The translations under genes were made by a program, and so were the position numbers. The notes under the pieces are model-generated. The model saw only the letters and a list, made by a program, of their open reading frames with translations, was not told the origin of the DNA and did no database searches. A stretch of 64,000 nucleotides of DNA from Rhizobium aethiopicum (GTDB lineage: Bacteria; Pseudomonadota; Alphaproteobacteria; Rhizobiales; Rhizobiaceae). This document shows, in pieces, positions 53,420 to 62,078 of this stretch. Each line of letters begins with the position of its first letter. Position 1 is the first letter of the stretch. The stretch spans positions 124,001 to 188,000 of the forward strand of contig NZ_FMAJ01000008.1 in NCBI RefSeq assembly GCF_900094625.1. The letters run 5' to 3'.

Positions 53420-54930
53420 ACAACCACCTTTTTGACGCCATGCGGGTCGCAGCGCCCGGCGATGCACCGTTCATTCGGACTGGCAGCGCGCACACATGGA
53501 CCTATGGCGACGCCTTCGCCCTTGCCGGCCGCATCGCCAGCGCGATGGATGCGCTCGGCATTCGCCCCGGCGACCGGGTTGCCGTCCAAGTCGAGAAGAG
53601 CGCCGAGGCTTTGATCCTCTATCTTGCCTGTCTTCGAAGCGGTGCGGTCTACCTGCCGCTCAACACCGCCTATACGCTGGCCGAGCTCGATTACTTCATC
53701 GGCGATGCGGAGCCGCGTCTGGTGGTCGTCGCCTCGGCCGCTCGTGAAGGCGTGGAGACAATCGCCAATCGCCACGGCGCGATCGTCGAAACCCTCGACG
53801 CCGACGGCAGCGGCTCGCTGCTCGATCTAGCGCGCGACGAGCCGGCCGACTTCATCGATGCCTCGCGCTCCGCCGATGATCTGGCCGCGATCCTCTACAC
53901 CTCGGGAACGACCGGACGTTCGAAGGGGGCGATGCTGACACATGGAAACCTGCTCTCAAACGCCCTGACCTTGCGAGACTACTGGCGCGTCACATCAGAT
54001 GATCGGCTGATCCATGCCCTGCCGATCTTCCACACGCATGGGCTGTTCGTCGCCACCAACGTCACCCTGCTTGCCGGCGCCTCGATGTTCCTGCTGTCGA
54101 AATTCGATGCCGACGAGGTCGTTTCACTAATGCCGCAGGCAACGATGCTGATGGGTGTGCCGACCTTCTACGTGCGCCTCCTGCAAAGCCAGAGCTTCGA
54201 CAGGCAGGCGGCTGCCAACATCCGCCTTTTCATCTCCGGCTCGGCGCCGCTGCTGGCGGAAACGCATAACGAGTTCCAGGCCCGGACCGGCCATGCGATT
54301 CTGGAGCGCTACGGCATGACGGAAACGAATATGAACACGTCGAACCCTTATGACGGGAAACGCATTGCCGGAACGGTCGGCTTCCCGCTGCCTGATGTGA
54401 CGGTGCGCGTGACCGATCCCGCCACCGGACAGGTGCTGCCGCCGGAACAAACCGGCATGATCGAGATCAAGGGGCCGAACGTCTTCAAGGGCTATTGGCG
54501 CATGCCGGAGAAGACCGCGGCCGAATTCACCGCCGACGGTTTCTTCATCAGCGGCGATCTCGGCAAGATCGACCGGGACGGTTATGTCCACATCGTCGGC
54601 CGCGGCAAGGATCTGGTGATCTCGGGCGGATACAACATCTATCCGAAAGAGGTCGAAAGCGAGATCGACCGGATCGAGGGCGTGGTCGAGAGCGCTGTGA
54701 TCGGCGTGCCGCACCCCGACTTCGGAGAAGGCGTAACGGCCGTCGTCGTGTGCAAGCCCGGCGCCGTCCTGGATGAAAAGACCATCGTCAGCGCCCTCCA
54801 GGACCGTCTCGCGCGCTACAAGCAACCCAAGCGCATCATCTTCGCCGAGGACTTGCCGCGCAACACGATGGGCAAGGTTCAGAAGAATATCCTGCGGCAG
54901 CAATACGCCGATCTTTATACCAGGAGGTAA
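53416..54930 (+). CDS. matB: Malonyl-CoA synthetase
   Basis: 504 aa, GTG start. It is an ANL-superfamily AMP-forming ligase that makes malonyl-CoA from malonate, CoA and ATP. Motifs: ATP P-loop ILYTSGTTGRSKGAMLTHGN, the adenylate motif ERYGMTETNMNTSNPYDGKR, the hinge DLGKIDRDGYVHIVGRGKDL, and the C-terminal Lys in LPRNTMGKVQKNIL. Product of matB feeds MatA. Part of the matABC operon. Confidence 0.96.
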   Translation: MNNHLFDAMRVAAPGDAPFIRTGSAHTWTYGDAFALAGRIASAMDALGIRPGDRVAVQVEKSAEALILYLACLRSGAVYLPLNTAYTLAELDYFIGDAEPRLVVVASAAREGVETIANRHGAIVETLDADGSGSLLDLARDEPADFIDASRSADDLAAILYTSGTTGRSKGAMLTHGNLLSNALTLRDYWRVTSDDRLIHALPIFHTHGLFVATNVTLLAGASMFLLSKFDADEVVSLMPQATMLMGVPTFYVRLLQSQSFDRQAAANIRLFISGSAPLLAETHNEFQARTGHAILERYGMTETNMNTSNPYDGKRIAGTVGFPLPDVTVRVTDPATGQVLPPEQTGMIEIKGPNVFKGYWRMPEKTAAEFTADGFFISGDLGKIDRDGYVHIVGRGKDLVISGGYNIYPKEVESEIDRIEGVVESAVIGVPHPDFGEGVTAVVVCKPGAVLDEKTIVSALQDRLARYKQPKRIIFAEDLPRNTMGKVQKNILRQQYADLYTRR

Positions 54931-55024
54931 GGCCCCCGCCCTCTGGGAGGAGGGCGCGCCGGTATCCCGGATCAATCTTGAACACAACAGCTACGGCGCT
55001 GGAGGCGCCGGAGGGAGGGGAATC

Positions 55025-56371
55025 ATGGGTATTGAAATACTGGCCATAGGCCTGCTGGTCGCCATGTTCATCATTGCGACGATCCAGCCGATCAACATGG
55101 GAGCACTGGCCTTCGCCGGCGCCTTCCTGCTCGGCTCCCTGGTCATTGGCATGAAGACCAACGATATATTTGCGGGTTTTCCGAGCGATCTGTTCCTGAC
55201 GCTTGTCGCCGTCACCTACCTCTTCGCCATAGCGCAGATCAACGGCACGATCGACTGGCTGGTCGAATGTGCCGTCCGCCTGGTGCGCGGACGGATCGGC
55301 TTGATCCCCTGGGTGATGTTTCTCGTGGCCGCCGTCATCACCGGTTTCGGTGCTCTCGGCCCCGCCGCGGTCGCCATTCTCGCCCCCGTCGCTTTGAGTT
55401 TCGCCGTGCAGTACCGCATTCACCCGGTGATGATGGGCCTGATGGTGATCCACGGTGCGCAGGCGGGCGGTTTTTCCCCGATCAGCATCTATGGCGGCAT
55501 CACCAACCAGATCGTTGCGAAGGCCGGCCTGCCGTTCGCTCCGACGTCGCTATTTCTCTCCAGCTTCTTCTTCAACCTGGCGATCGCGGTGCTGGTCTTC
55601 TTCATTTTCGGCGGCGCGAAGGTCGTAAGGCAGGACGCCGCGTCGCTGGGCCCTTTGCCCGAACTGCATCCCGAAGGCGTGTCGGCGTCGATCCGGGGCC
55701 ACGGCGGCACGCCGGCAAAACCGATCCGGGACCATGCCTACGGCACGGCGGCCGATACCGCGACGACCTTGCGCCTGAACAATGAGAGAATTACCACCCT
55801 GATCGGCCTGACGGCGCTCGGTATCGGCGCCCTGGTTTTCAAGTTCAATGTCGGCCTCGTCGCCATGACTGTGGCCGTCGCCCTGGCGCTCTTGTCTCCG
55901 AAAACCCAGAAGGCGGCGATCGATAAGGTCAGCTGGTCGACCGTGCTGCTGATCGCCGGCATCATCACCTATGTCGGCGTCATGGAGAAGGCCGGTACGG
56001 TCGACTACGTCGCAAACGGCATCTCCAGTCTCGGCATGCCGCTGCTGGTGGCGCTCCTGCTCTGCTTTACCGGCGCCATCGTCTCGGCCTTTGCGTCCTC
56101 GACCGCGCTGCTCGGCGCCATCATCCCGCTCGCCGTTCCGTTCCTGCTGCAAGGCCATGTCAGCGCCGTCGGCGTGGTCGCGGCGATCGCCATCTCGACG
56201 ACGATCGTCGACACCAGCCCATTCTCCACCAACGGTGCGCTGGTCGTTGCCAATGCGCCGGATGACACGCGAGAACAGGTGCTGCGGCAGTTGCTGATCT
56301 ACAGCGCGCTGATCGCCATCATCGGCCCGATCGTGGCCTGGCTGGTGTTCGTCGTGCCGGGGCTGGTCTGA
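55025..56371 (+). CDS. matC: Malonate transporter (dicarboxylate carrier)
   Basis: 448 aa from the ATG at 55025 (GGAGGGAGGGG upstream). About ten to twelve membrane segments; first helices MGIEILAIGLLVAMFIIA and GALAFAGAFLLGSLVIG. The central HGAQAGGFSPISIYGGITNQI and the C-terminal STTIVDTSPFSTNGALVVANA are conserved in this SLC13/CitMHS-like family. It takes up malonate across the inner membrane. A longer frame starting inside matB is not used. Confidence 0.94.
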   Translation: MGIEILAIGLLVAMFIIATIQPINMGALAFAGAFLLGSLVIGMKTNDIFAGFPSDLFLTLVAVTYLFAIAQINGTIDWLVECAVRLVRGRIGLIPWVMFLVAAVITGFGALGPAAVAILAPVALSFAVQYRIHPVMMGLMVIHGAQAGGFSPISIYGGITNQIVAKAGLPFAPTSLFLSSFFFNLAIAVLVFFIFGGAKVVRQDAASLGPLPELHPEGVSASIRGHGGTPAKPIRDHAYGTAADTATTLRLNNERITTLIGLTALGIGALVFKFNVGLVAMTVAVALALLSPKTQKAAIDKVSWSTVLLIAGIITYVGVMEKAGTVDYVANGISSLGMPLLVALLLCFTGAIVSAFASSTALLGAIIPLAVPFLLQGHVSAVGVVAAIAISTTIVDTSPFSTNGALVVANAPDDTREQVLRQLLIYSALIAIIGPIVAWLVFVVPGLV

Positions 56372-56385
56372 CGACGGCCGCCAGA

Positions 56386-56411
56386 CCCGCCGCAGGCCAT
56401 CGCCTGCGGCG
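56386..56411 (+). terminator. Hairpin downstream of matC
   Basis: Perfect 11-bp stem CCGCCGCAGGC / GCCTGCGGCGG with loop CATC, 15 bp after the matC stop. No T-run follows. Confidence 0.55.
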
Positions 56412-56664
56412 GCCAAGGCGTGGGCGAGAGCAGGTTGCACGCCGGCTCCCGAGGGGTCGAGCGGCAATTTGACGGTTGCCGAAGATGAGGCACGCTGAAG
56501 TTGAAGTATTGACTGGCGCATGGACTGGTGAACGCTGATATCGCCCATGCAGTTCGCGGTGATCGCAAGTCTTGGGACGTTGATGCGCGAATCCCGTTGC
56601 ATTTGTGGACTTGACGCTATTCATTGTCCGAAGACGTTTCATCTCCTAATGTTGAAATTCGATC

Positions 56665-57768
56665 ATGGTTGAATCGGCCGACGTCGCATCGCATTTGACG
56701 GACTTGATTTACGGAAGCCTCTTCGGAGAGTGTAGCTGGCAGGATTTCCTTGATCGGCTTGCCCAAACCTCGCCCGGCGGCAAGGCCGCACTCCACTACC
56801 ACGATCTGACCTCGTCCATTGCCCATGTACCCTTCATGTCGGGTTTCTCTCAATCCGAGATCGATCAGTTCAGCAGCCACTTTGCCTCGGTCAATCCCTG
56901 GATTCCTAGACTGGGCCTCGTTCCCGTCGGCCAGGGCTTGTGTGGCGACGAGATCTTTCCGCGCGAGCAGCTCACCAAATCGGAGTTTTACAATGACTGG
57001 CTGAAGCGGCAGGCCGGGTGCGAGACGAGCGTTGGCGTTTCCATCATCCGCGAGGAAAGCCGCACCTTCATCTTGTCGACGTCGACATCGTCGGCGGACG
57101 CCGATCTGAACAAGGAGGCGGCCAAGCTTTACACGCAGCTCGCGCCGCATCTGAAGAGGGCCTTCGACTTCATCCGCAAGCGCGATCTGTTCGCCCGGCA
57201 TCAGCATGAAACGCAGACGCTGCTCGACAGCATCGGCGTCGCATTGATCTACGTCTCTGAGGAGGGGAAAGCCCGCCGCTGGAATAAAAGCGCAGAGGCC
57301 TTGATGGCGGCCGGCCTGCCTGTGCAGATCGCCGCGGACGGCAAATTCCGGCTCCAATGCGAGAAGTCGATGGCGGTTCTCGAATTCCTGACATCCAGAA
57401 ATGGGGTGCAGACAACACCGCACACCGCGATCGTCAAGGGCAGCAGCCAGGACAATTATCGCATCACCCTCGTCCGGCTTCGTTCCGATGCATTCACGGA
57501 GTTCGTGGAGGGGCCGACCGTGGCGGTGATCGTCGAGCCGACCGTGGCCAGCCCGCTCTATGAGCGGCGAGATTTGCTGATGCAGCTTTATAAACTGACA
57601 GCAACGGAAATCCGCATCGCCTCGAGCATTGCATCGGGCCAATCCGCAAGGGAAGTGGCCATAGCCGACGACATCAGCTACGAGACCGTCAGAACGCACC
57701 TCAGAAACATCTATGCCAAGCTCGGGATCAATTCGCGGGTCGGGCTTGTGTCGCTGCTGATGCGCTGA
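56665..57768 (+). CDS. LuxR-type helix-turn-helix regulator
   Basis: 367 aa. The C-terminal ~60 residues are a LuxR/GerE HTH (LTATEIRIASSIASGQSAREV, SYETVRTHLRNIYAKLGINSR). The N-terminal ~300 residues show no autoinducer-binding motif or receiver domain I can identify; a PAS-like core is possible (LDSIGVALIYVSEEGKARRWN). The gene follows matC after ~290 bp, so it may have its own promoter; whether it controls malonate use or the following genes is unknown. Confidence 0.85.
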   Translation: MVESADVASHLTDLIYGSLFGECSWQDFLDRLAQTSPGGKAALHYHDLTSSIAHVPFMSGFSQSEIDQFSSHFASVNPWIPRLGLVPVGQGLCGDEIFPREQLTKSEFYNDWLKRQAGCETSVGVSIIREESRTFILSTSTSSADADLNKEAAKLYTQLAPHLKRAFDFIRKRDLFARHQHETQTLLDSIGVALIYVSEEGKARRWNKSAEALMAAGLPVQIAADGKFRLQCEKSMAVLEFLTSRNGVQTTPHTAIVKGSSQDNYRITLVRLRSDAFTEFVEGPTVAVIVEPTVASPLYERRDLLMQLYKLTATEIRIASSIASGQSAREVAIADDISYETVRTHLRNIYAKLGINSRVGLVSLLMR

Positions 57769-57976
57769 ATGGAATCAGCCGGCTGGAACAGGCGGGACCC
57801 CGTTATTGTGCGCGTTCGCCTCTGAGATGTGGCTGATCTCGACGTTCAATCTTCCGAGTTGACGTAGCCGACGTTGTCATAAAAATTTCATATAGCGCCT
57901 ATTGCCAGATGCGGGAAAGTAATCCACTATTTCTATCAGGAAACAAGATTTCCTGAAGCAAACGAAAGGAAACTGA

Positions 57977-58177
57977 TTGGATTTATTTCTTCTGACGATC
58001 ATACTCGTGGCAGGCTACCTGGCATTTGCCCTGACCGCGGGAAGAGCAGGAACAACCGCTCAGACCACCGCAAACACCCGGCGCAGCTCAGGCGATGGCG
58101 GAGTTGAGTTCGAGGCCTCCGATGGCGGAGGATGCGACGGCGGTGGAGGTGGCGGGGACGGTGGAGGAGGAGACTAG
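57977..58177 (+). CDS. Small Gly/Asp-rich membrane peptide, TTG start
   Basis: 66 aa with a TTG start at 57977; AAAGGA lies 6 bp upstream, which decides the start. One N-terminal membrane helix (MDLFLLTIILVAGYLAFALT) is followed by a polar linker and an acidic Gly-rich tail, GGGCDGGGGGGDGGGGD, with a single Cys. Tails like this occur in TIGR04222-type and DUF2207-type membrane proteins. A perfect terminator follows 29 bp after the stop, so it is likely a real single-gene transcript. Confidence 0.7.
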   Translation: MDLFLLTIILVAGYLAFALTAGRAGTTAQTTANTRRSSGDGGVEFEASDGGGCDGGGGGGDGGGGD

Positions 58178-58205
58178 TTTAAAACGGAAATCGATGGAAT
58201 GCCCG

Positions 58206-58226
58206 ACCGCCTCCAGGCGGTTTTTT
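58206..58226 (+). terminator. Rho-independent terminator of the Gly-rich peptide gene
   Basis: Stem ACCGCCT / AGGCGGT with a CC-centred loop, followed by a run of T (TTTTTT). Confidence 0.85.
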
Positions 58227-58422
58227 GTTGTCCAGAATTCCGCTCCTTTCCAAGCCGGCAAACAGGCCGAAATGTCAGGCGCGCGCGGCGATCGCAGAAC
58301 TGATCTGACGCGCGAATAGACGAATCGATCCGACACGCAATCCAATTTCTGGTCGCCGCAGGAAACTCGCGCCCTATCTCAGTCGAGTCGGCGCTGGGGC
58401 AAAGGTGTTGGAGACGATCAAT

Positions 58423-59559
58423 ATGGTAAAATCTGAGGCTGGAAGCCCGTATATTTATGGGATCGACGCGCTACGATTTGTATGCGCGTTGATGGTGACC
58501 GTATTTCATCTTGGATTTGCTTCCTGGGCTTCGCCCTTATATCTCAGACCCTATACAATGCCCGAGATCGAGAACATCGCCCAGCCCGGATGGGTCGGCG
58601 TCGAATTGTTCTTCGTCATATCCGGCTTCGTCATCGTCAACTCCGCCGCTTCCGCCAGCGCCATGTCCTTTCTCAAGGGGCGAATTCTGCGGCTCTATCC
58701 AGCGGTATGGATCTGCGCGTCGCTGACGCTGATCGTCATCGCGACGCAAGACGTCAACAGGCGCGTTCTCAAGAATTACCTGCGCTCGATCACGCTCTAT
58801 CCCGGCGGCCCATGGATAGACGGCCAATATTGGACCCTGGCATGCGAAATCTGTTTCTACGCGATCGTTTTCATCATGTGCGCGACCGGGCAAAAGACGA
58901 GGATGCCCGCCCTGGCGCTCGGCCTGTCGTTGGCGAGCACCGCGTTCATTGCGCTGCTCTATGCCTTTCCCGATGCAGCCATCCCGGCCATATTCACCGA
59001 GACCGCCTGGCGGGCCATTCCCTTCTATTACGGCTGCCAATTCGCCATCGGCATCTACATATGGCTGCTGTCTCAAGGTCGGATGAACCAGCTTTCATGG
59101 CTGGGTTTCCTCTGCGCCCTGGCGACGGGGGCTGTTCAGATCTATATGGCGGGCGAGAACACCAGCGACCGCACGCTCGCCGCAGCGGGTCATGCCTTCT
59201 CGTCGTTTCCCGCGATCGCAATCTGGGTGGCGGGGCTCGCGTCGATCATCGCAAGCGTCGGCTACAGCAAGCGGATCAGTCGCCTGCCGGGCTCCTTCCT
59301 TCAATCGGTCAAGACCCTCGGCGCGATGACCTACCCGCTCTATCTCCTGCACTTCGCGATTGGCGTCCAGCTTCTCGACTGGCTGACAGCTCTGGGAATG
59401 GCGCCGCTGTCGGCGCTGGCTTCCGCCGTCGCGATCGTCTGCGCAATGTCGCTTGCCGTCTGCAAGTGGGGAGAGCCGCCGATCCGCCGGGCCCTGCGAG
59501 GGTTTCTCGACCGGCTTGGTGAACGGACCGGTTTTCAGGCAAAGCAGTCTCGCGTTTAG
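58423..59559 (+). CDS. OafA/YrhL-type acyltransferase
   Basis: 378 aa from the ATG at 58423; a TTG at 58405 would add six residues. It is an integral-membrane acyltransferase of the acyltransferase-3 family with about ten helices. Signatures: YGIDALRFVCALMVTVFHLG (catalytic His), VGVELFFVISGFVIVNSA, and RLYPAVWICASL. Members O-acetylate polysaccharides, lipids or Nod factors. The substrate is not shown, and no polysaccharide genes are adjacent. Confidence 0.9.
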   Translation: MVKSEAGSPYIYGIDALRFVCALMVTVFHLGFASWASPLYLRPYTMPEIENIAQPGWVGVELFFVISGFVIVNSAASASAMSFLKGRILRLYPAVWICASLTLIVIATQDVNRRVLKNYLRSITLYPGGPWIDGQYWTLACEICFYAIVFIMCATGQKTRMPALALGLSLASTAFIALLYAFPDAAIPAIFTETAWRAIPFYYGCQFAIGIYIWLLSQGRMNQLSWLGFLCALATGAVQIYMAGENTSDRTLAAAGHAFSSFPAIAIWVAGLASIIASVGYSKRISRLPGSFLQSVKTLGAMTYPLYLLHFAIGVQLLDWLTALGMAPLSALASAVAIVCAMSLAVCKWGEPPIRRALRGFLDRLGERTGFQAKQSRV

Positions 59560-59644
59560 GTGCAGTTGAGGAGAGGGAGTAGGCTGGAGGCACAGTGACG
59601 GCCGATTTCCCCGTCTCGCTTCTTGCCTTGAAGTTTACCCCACT

Positions 59645-59734
59645 CTCCGTCCTGCTCGGGCTTGACCCGAGCATCCATCTGGCCTCTCGCAGCACGGGGA
59701 ATGGATTCCAGGCTCAAGGCCTGGAATGACGGAG
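59645..59734. repeat. Dispersed palindromic repeat, copy 4
   Basis: Starts CTCCGTCCTGCTCGGGCTTG and ends with an inverted arm CCTGGAATGACGGAG. Same family as 15301-15485. Confidence 0.65.
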
Positions 59735-59864
59735 GTTGAGGAGAGTGATCGGCAGGGGACGCCATGATACTCTATTCCGCTCAGGCTCTTGCCGCTGCGC
59801 TCACTCTACCTTGCTCCTGTACAGGGGCTGACGCGCGCATCCACGTGACTTCCTTCAACGCACA

Positions 59865-59893
59865 ATGGCCGCCTTCGCGCGGAAGGCGGCCAT
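59865..59893 (-). terminator. Strong hairpin downstream of bioY
   Basis: Perfect 12-bp stem ATGGCCGCCTTC / GAAGGCGGCCAT with loop GCGCG, 37 bp after the bioY stop on the minus strand. No clear T-run. Confidence 0.6.
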
Positions 59894-59929
59894 CGTCGGT
59901 ATGCTCGGCAAGTATCGGCCGTTACGCGC

Positions 59930-60496
59930 TCAAGCGCGCGCCGGCAGCAAGGGATAACCGGCCATGACGGCGCGGCCGAGGAGGGCGGCGACGACAGCCT
60001 TGATCACGTCCCCCGGGATGAAGGCCATCGAGCCAACGAAGGCTTTCGTGAAGCCCAGGCCTGCGGCGGTCGCGAGATAGGCGATGCCGAAGGCGTAGAG
60101 CACGACGATCCCGCCAATCATGGCGGCGAGGAAAAAGCTCACCGTCTGCACCAGGCCGGATTGGCCGTGGTTGACGAGGCGCTCGCTGAGATAGCCGGTG
60201 ACGAACGCGCCAAAGATCCAGCCGATCAGGAAGCCGGCCGTCGGTGACGCGAAGATCGCGAGACCGCCGCGGCCGCCCGAAAGCACCGGCAGGCCGATCG
60301 CGACGAGCGCCAGCACGATCAGCACGGCGATCGCGCCGCGCCGGGCGCCGAGCACGACGCCGGCCATCATGACGCCGAGCGACTGGGCGGTGATCGGTAC
60401 CGGAATGAAGCCGAGCGATATCGGCGGTAGCAGGCCGAGCGCCACGATGATCGCGGCAAAGAGGGCGGTAAGGACGAGGTCGCGGGTGCTCATCAT
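59930..60496 (-). CDS. bioY: BioY biotin-specific transporter (ECF S component)
   Basis: 188 aa with about six membrane helices. BioY features: LVLTALFAAIIVALGLLPP, the conserved VPITAQSLGVMMAGVVLG and RGGLAIFASPTAGFLIGWIFG. It binds biotin and, with BioM and BioN, forms an ECF transporter. It lies 21 bp downstream of bioN, in the order M-N-Y. Confidence 0.94.
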   Translation of the reverse strand: MMSTRDLVLTALFAAIIVALGLLPPISLGFIPVPITAQSLGVMMAGVVLGARRGAIAVLIVLALVAIGLPVLSGGRGGLAIFASPTAGFLIGWIFGAFVTGYLSERLVNHGQSGLVQTVSFFLAAMIGGIVVLYAFGIAYLATAAGLGFTKAFVGSMAFIPGDVIKAVVAALLGRAVMAGYPLLPARA

Positions 60497-60517
60497 GAAC
60501 TCCGTATTAAAAAATCG

Positions 60518-61126
60518 TTAACTCCCATGCCGCCGAATCCGGCGCGCGTCAATCGCCGCGGCGACATTATCCGCATCCCTGAGCGTCAGAATGATTAGCG
60601 GCGCAAGCAGGCTCGTCGGCCGGACCTTCAGGCCGCGTGCCCGGTGCGCCTCGCGGATCGCCTGGTAACGGTTGATGATGTCAGGCACGAAGCGCAGCAC
60701 CAGCCCGAGAGCGAGACCGACATCGTCGGCCTGAACCCGGCCGGTGCGTTCGAGCGGGCGGGCCAGCGCCGTCACCTCGTCGATGAATTCGGTAATGGTC
60801 GTCGTCGCCGTCACGCTGGCGGCGAGAAGCATCAGCGCCGTCAGCCGCAGCACGGGCACCAGCGCCGCCTGCCAGGGGCTGAAGATGAGGTTGAAGAGGG
60901 CGACGACCGCAATCGTCAGGAAGATCGGCCGCAGCCTTCGCAACGCCTCGCCGATCGGCAGGCCGACCGTGCCGTAGAGGACCGCCGTCAGCAGTACGGC
61001 GCCCGAGAGCAAAAGCAGATTGTGGCTGATGAACAGCAGGATGGCGAAGGCCGTCAGTGACAGAAGCTTTGCCCGCGGCGAAAGCCGATGCATCCGGCTG
61101 TTGCCTTCGACGTAGAGCGATTGCAT
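60518..61126 (-). CDS. bioN: BioN transmembrane (ECF T) component
   Basis: 202 aa. Membrane protein of the CbiQ/EcfT family: SPRAKLLSLTAFAILLFISH near the N-terminus, and the coupling-helix region RYQAIREAHRARGLKVRPTS with the conserved Ala-Arg-Gly. It links BioM to BioY. Its ATG overlaps the bioM stop region, so translation is coupled. Confidence 0.92.
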   Translation of the reverse strand: MQSLYVEGNSRMHRLSPRAKLLSLTAFAILLFISHNLLLLSGAVLLTAVLYGTVGLPIGEALRRLRPIFLTIAVVALFNLIFSPWQAALVPVLRLTALMLLAASVTATTTITEFIDEVTALARPLERTGRVQADDVGLALGLVLRFVPDIINRYQAIREAHRARGLKVRPTSLLAPLIILTLRDADNVAAAIDARRIRRHGS

Positions 61127-61800
61127 CAGGCGGCGATCTCCCTGTAGCGGGCGATGGCTTCGGTCGCCGGTGCGTCGGCGGCGAGCCGCCCTTCATGGAA
61201 CAGCAGCACCCGTTCGAAGCCGGCGATCAGATCGAGGTCATGCGTGATGACGATGGCGCTTTCCGGCAGTCCGGCGATAATCCTCTCGACCAGCGCCCGG
61301 TTCTTCAGATCGAGCTGATTGGTCGGCTCGTCGAGGATGAGAATGCCGGGGCCGGTCGCCAGCACCGAGCAGAGCGCGGCCACCTGTAATTCGCCGCCGG
61401 AAAGCTCGTGCGCGCGGCGATCGGCCAGCGCTTCGGCGCCGAAGCGGGCCAGCACGCCCTCGACCCTTGCCTCGATCTCCGCCTTGCTGAAACCGCGCCG
61501 CTTCAGCCCGAAAGCTATGTCGTCCTTGACGATCGGCAGGATGATCTGGTTCTGCGGCGACTGGAAGATGAAGCCGACATCGGCGACAACAGCCTTCTCG
61601 TCGGCCGTGTCGCGGCCATTGACCATGACGCGGCCGATGGTCGGCTTGGTCAGCCCATTGATCAGCCGCGCAAAGGTTGTCTTGCCCGAACCGTTCAGCC
61701 CGATGACGCCGATGCGTTTGCCGCTGATGCCGAGCGTCAGCGGCTCCAGCGCCACCCGCGCCCCGAAACTGACACCGGCACTTTCGAATTGTATGTCCAA
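61126..61800 (-). CDS. bioM: BioM ATPase (ECF A component)
   Basis: 224 aa ABC ATPase. Walker A is GLNGSGKTTFARL, Q-loop FQSPQNQI, signature HELSGGELQVAALCSV, Walker B ILILDEPTNQLD, and switch His in VITHDLDL. It energises biotin import. First gene of the bioMNY operon; no BioR-type operator was recognised upstream. Confidence 0.95.
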   Translation of the reverse strand: MDIQFESAGVSFGARVALEPLTLGISGKRIGVIGLNGSGKTTFARLINGLTKPTIGRVMVNGRDTADEKAVVADVGFIFQSPQNQIILPIVKDDIAFGLKRRGFSKAEIEARVEGVLARFGAEALADRRAHELSGGELQVAALCSVLATGPGILILDEPTNQLDLKNRALVERIIAGLPESAIVITHDLDLIAGFERVLLFHEGRLAADAPATEAIARYREIAA

Positions 61801-61844
61801 ATCAACTCCCTTGCATTCCCACCGGAGGATATTGCCGACACCGG

Positions 61845-61981
61845 CCCCTCATCCGGCTGCCGCCACCTTCTCCCCGTCTTGACGGGTGGAAGGGACATGC
61901 CGCGAGCTCTCAGTTCCCATATGCCTATCGTATGGCACGACCCTCTCTCCGCGAGCGGGGAGAGGGCTAGGGTGAGGGGCA
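61845..61981. repeat. RIME-like repeat, copy B (inverted)
   Basis: Begins GCCCCTCATCCGGCTGCCGC and ends GGGCTAGGGTGAGGGGCA, the reverse orientation of the copy at 28582; the centre is more diverged. Confidence 0.7.
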
Positions 61982-62078
61982 GCCGCTGGCGCCAACCTGA
62001 TAGCAGTGCTTCTACAAAGACCAAATCTCGCTGTCGATATCGGGTGGCTAGGAAGATTTTCCGGATTATGATGCCGCC

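Larger units (their letters stand above)
59560..59929. other. Intergenic region between acyltransferase and bioY genes
   Basis: 370 bp between convergent genes. It contains one palindromic repeat pair (59645-59734) and a strong hairpin (59865-59893). A short open frame at 59764 has no support. Confidence 0.6.

Noticed and set aside
54773..55024. Upstream extension of matC into matB
   Set aside because: Overlaps matB in another frame; the ATG at 55025 has a good ribosome-binding site and begins the first membrane helix.
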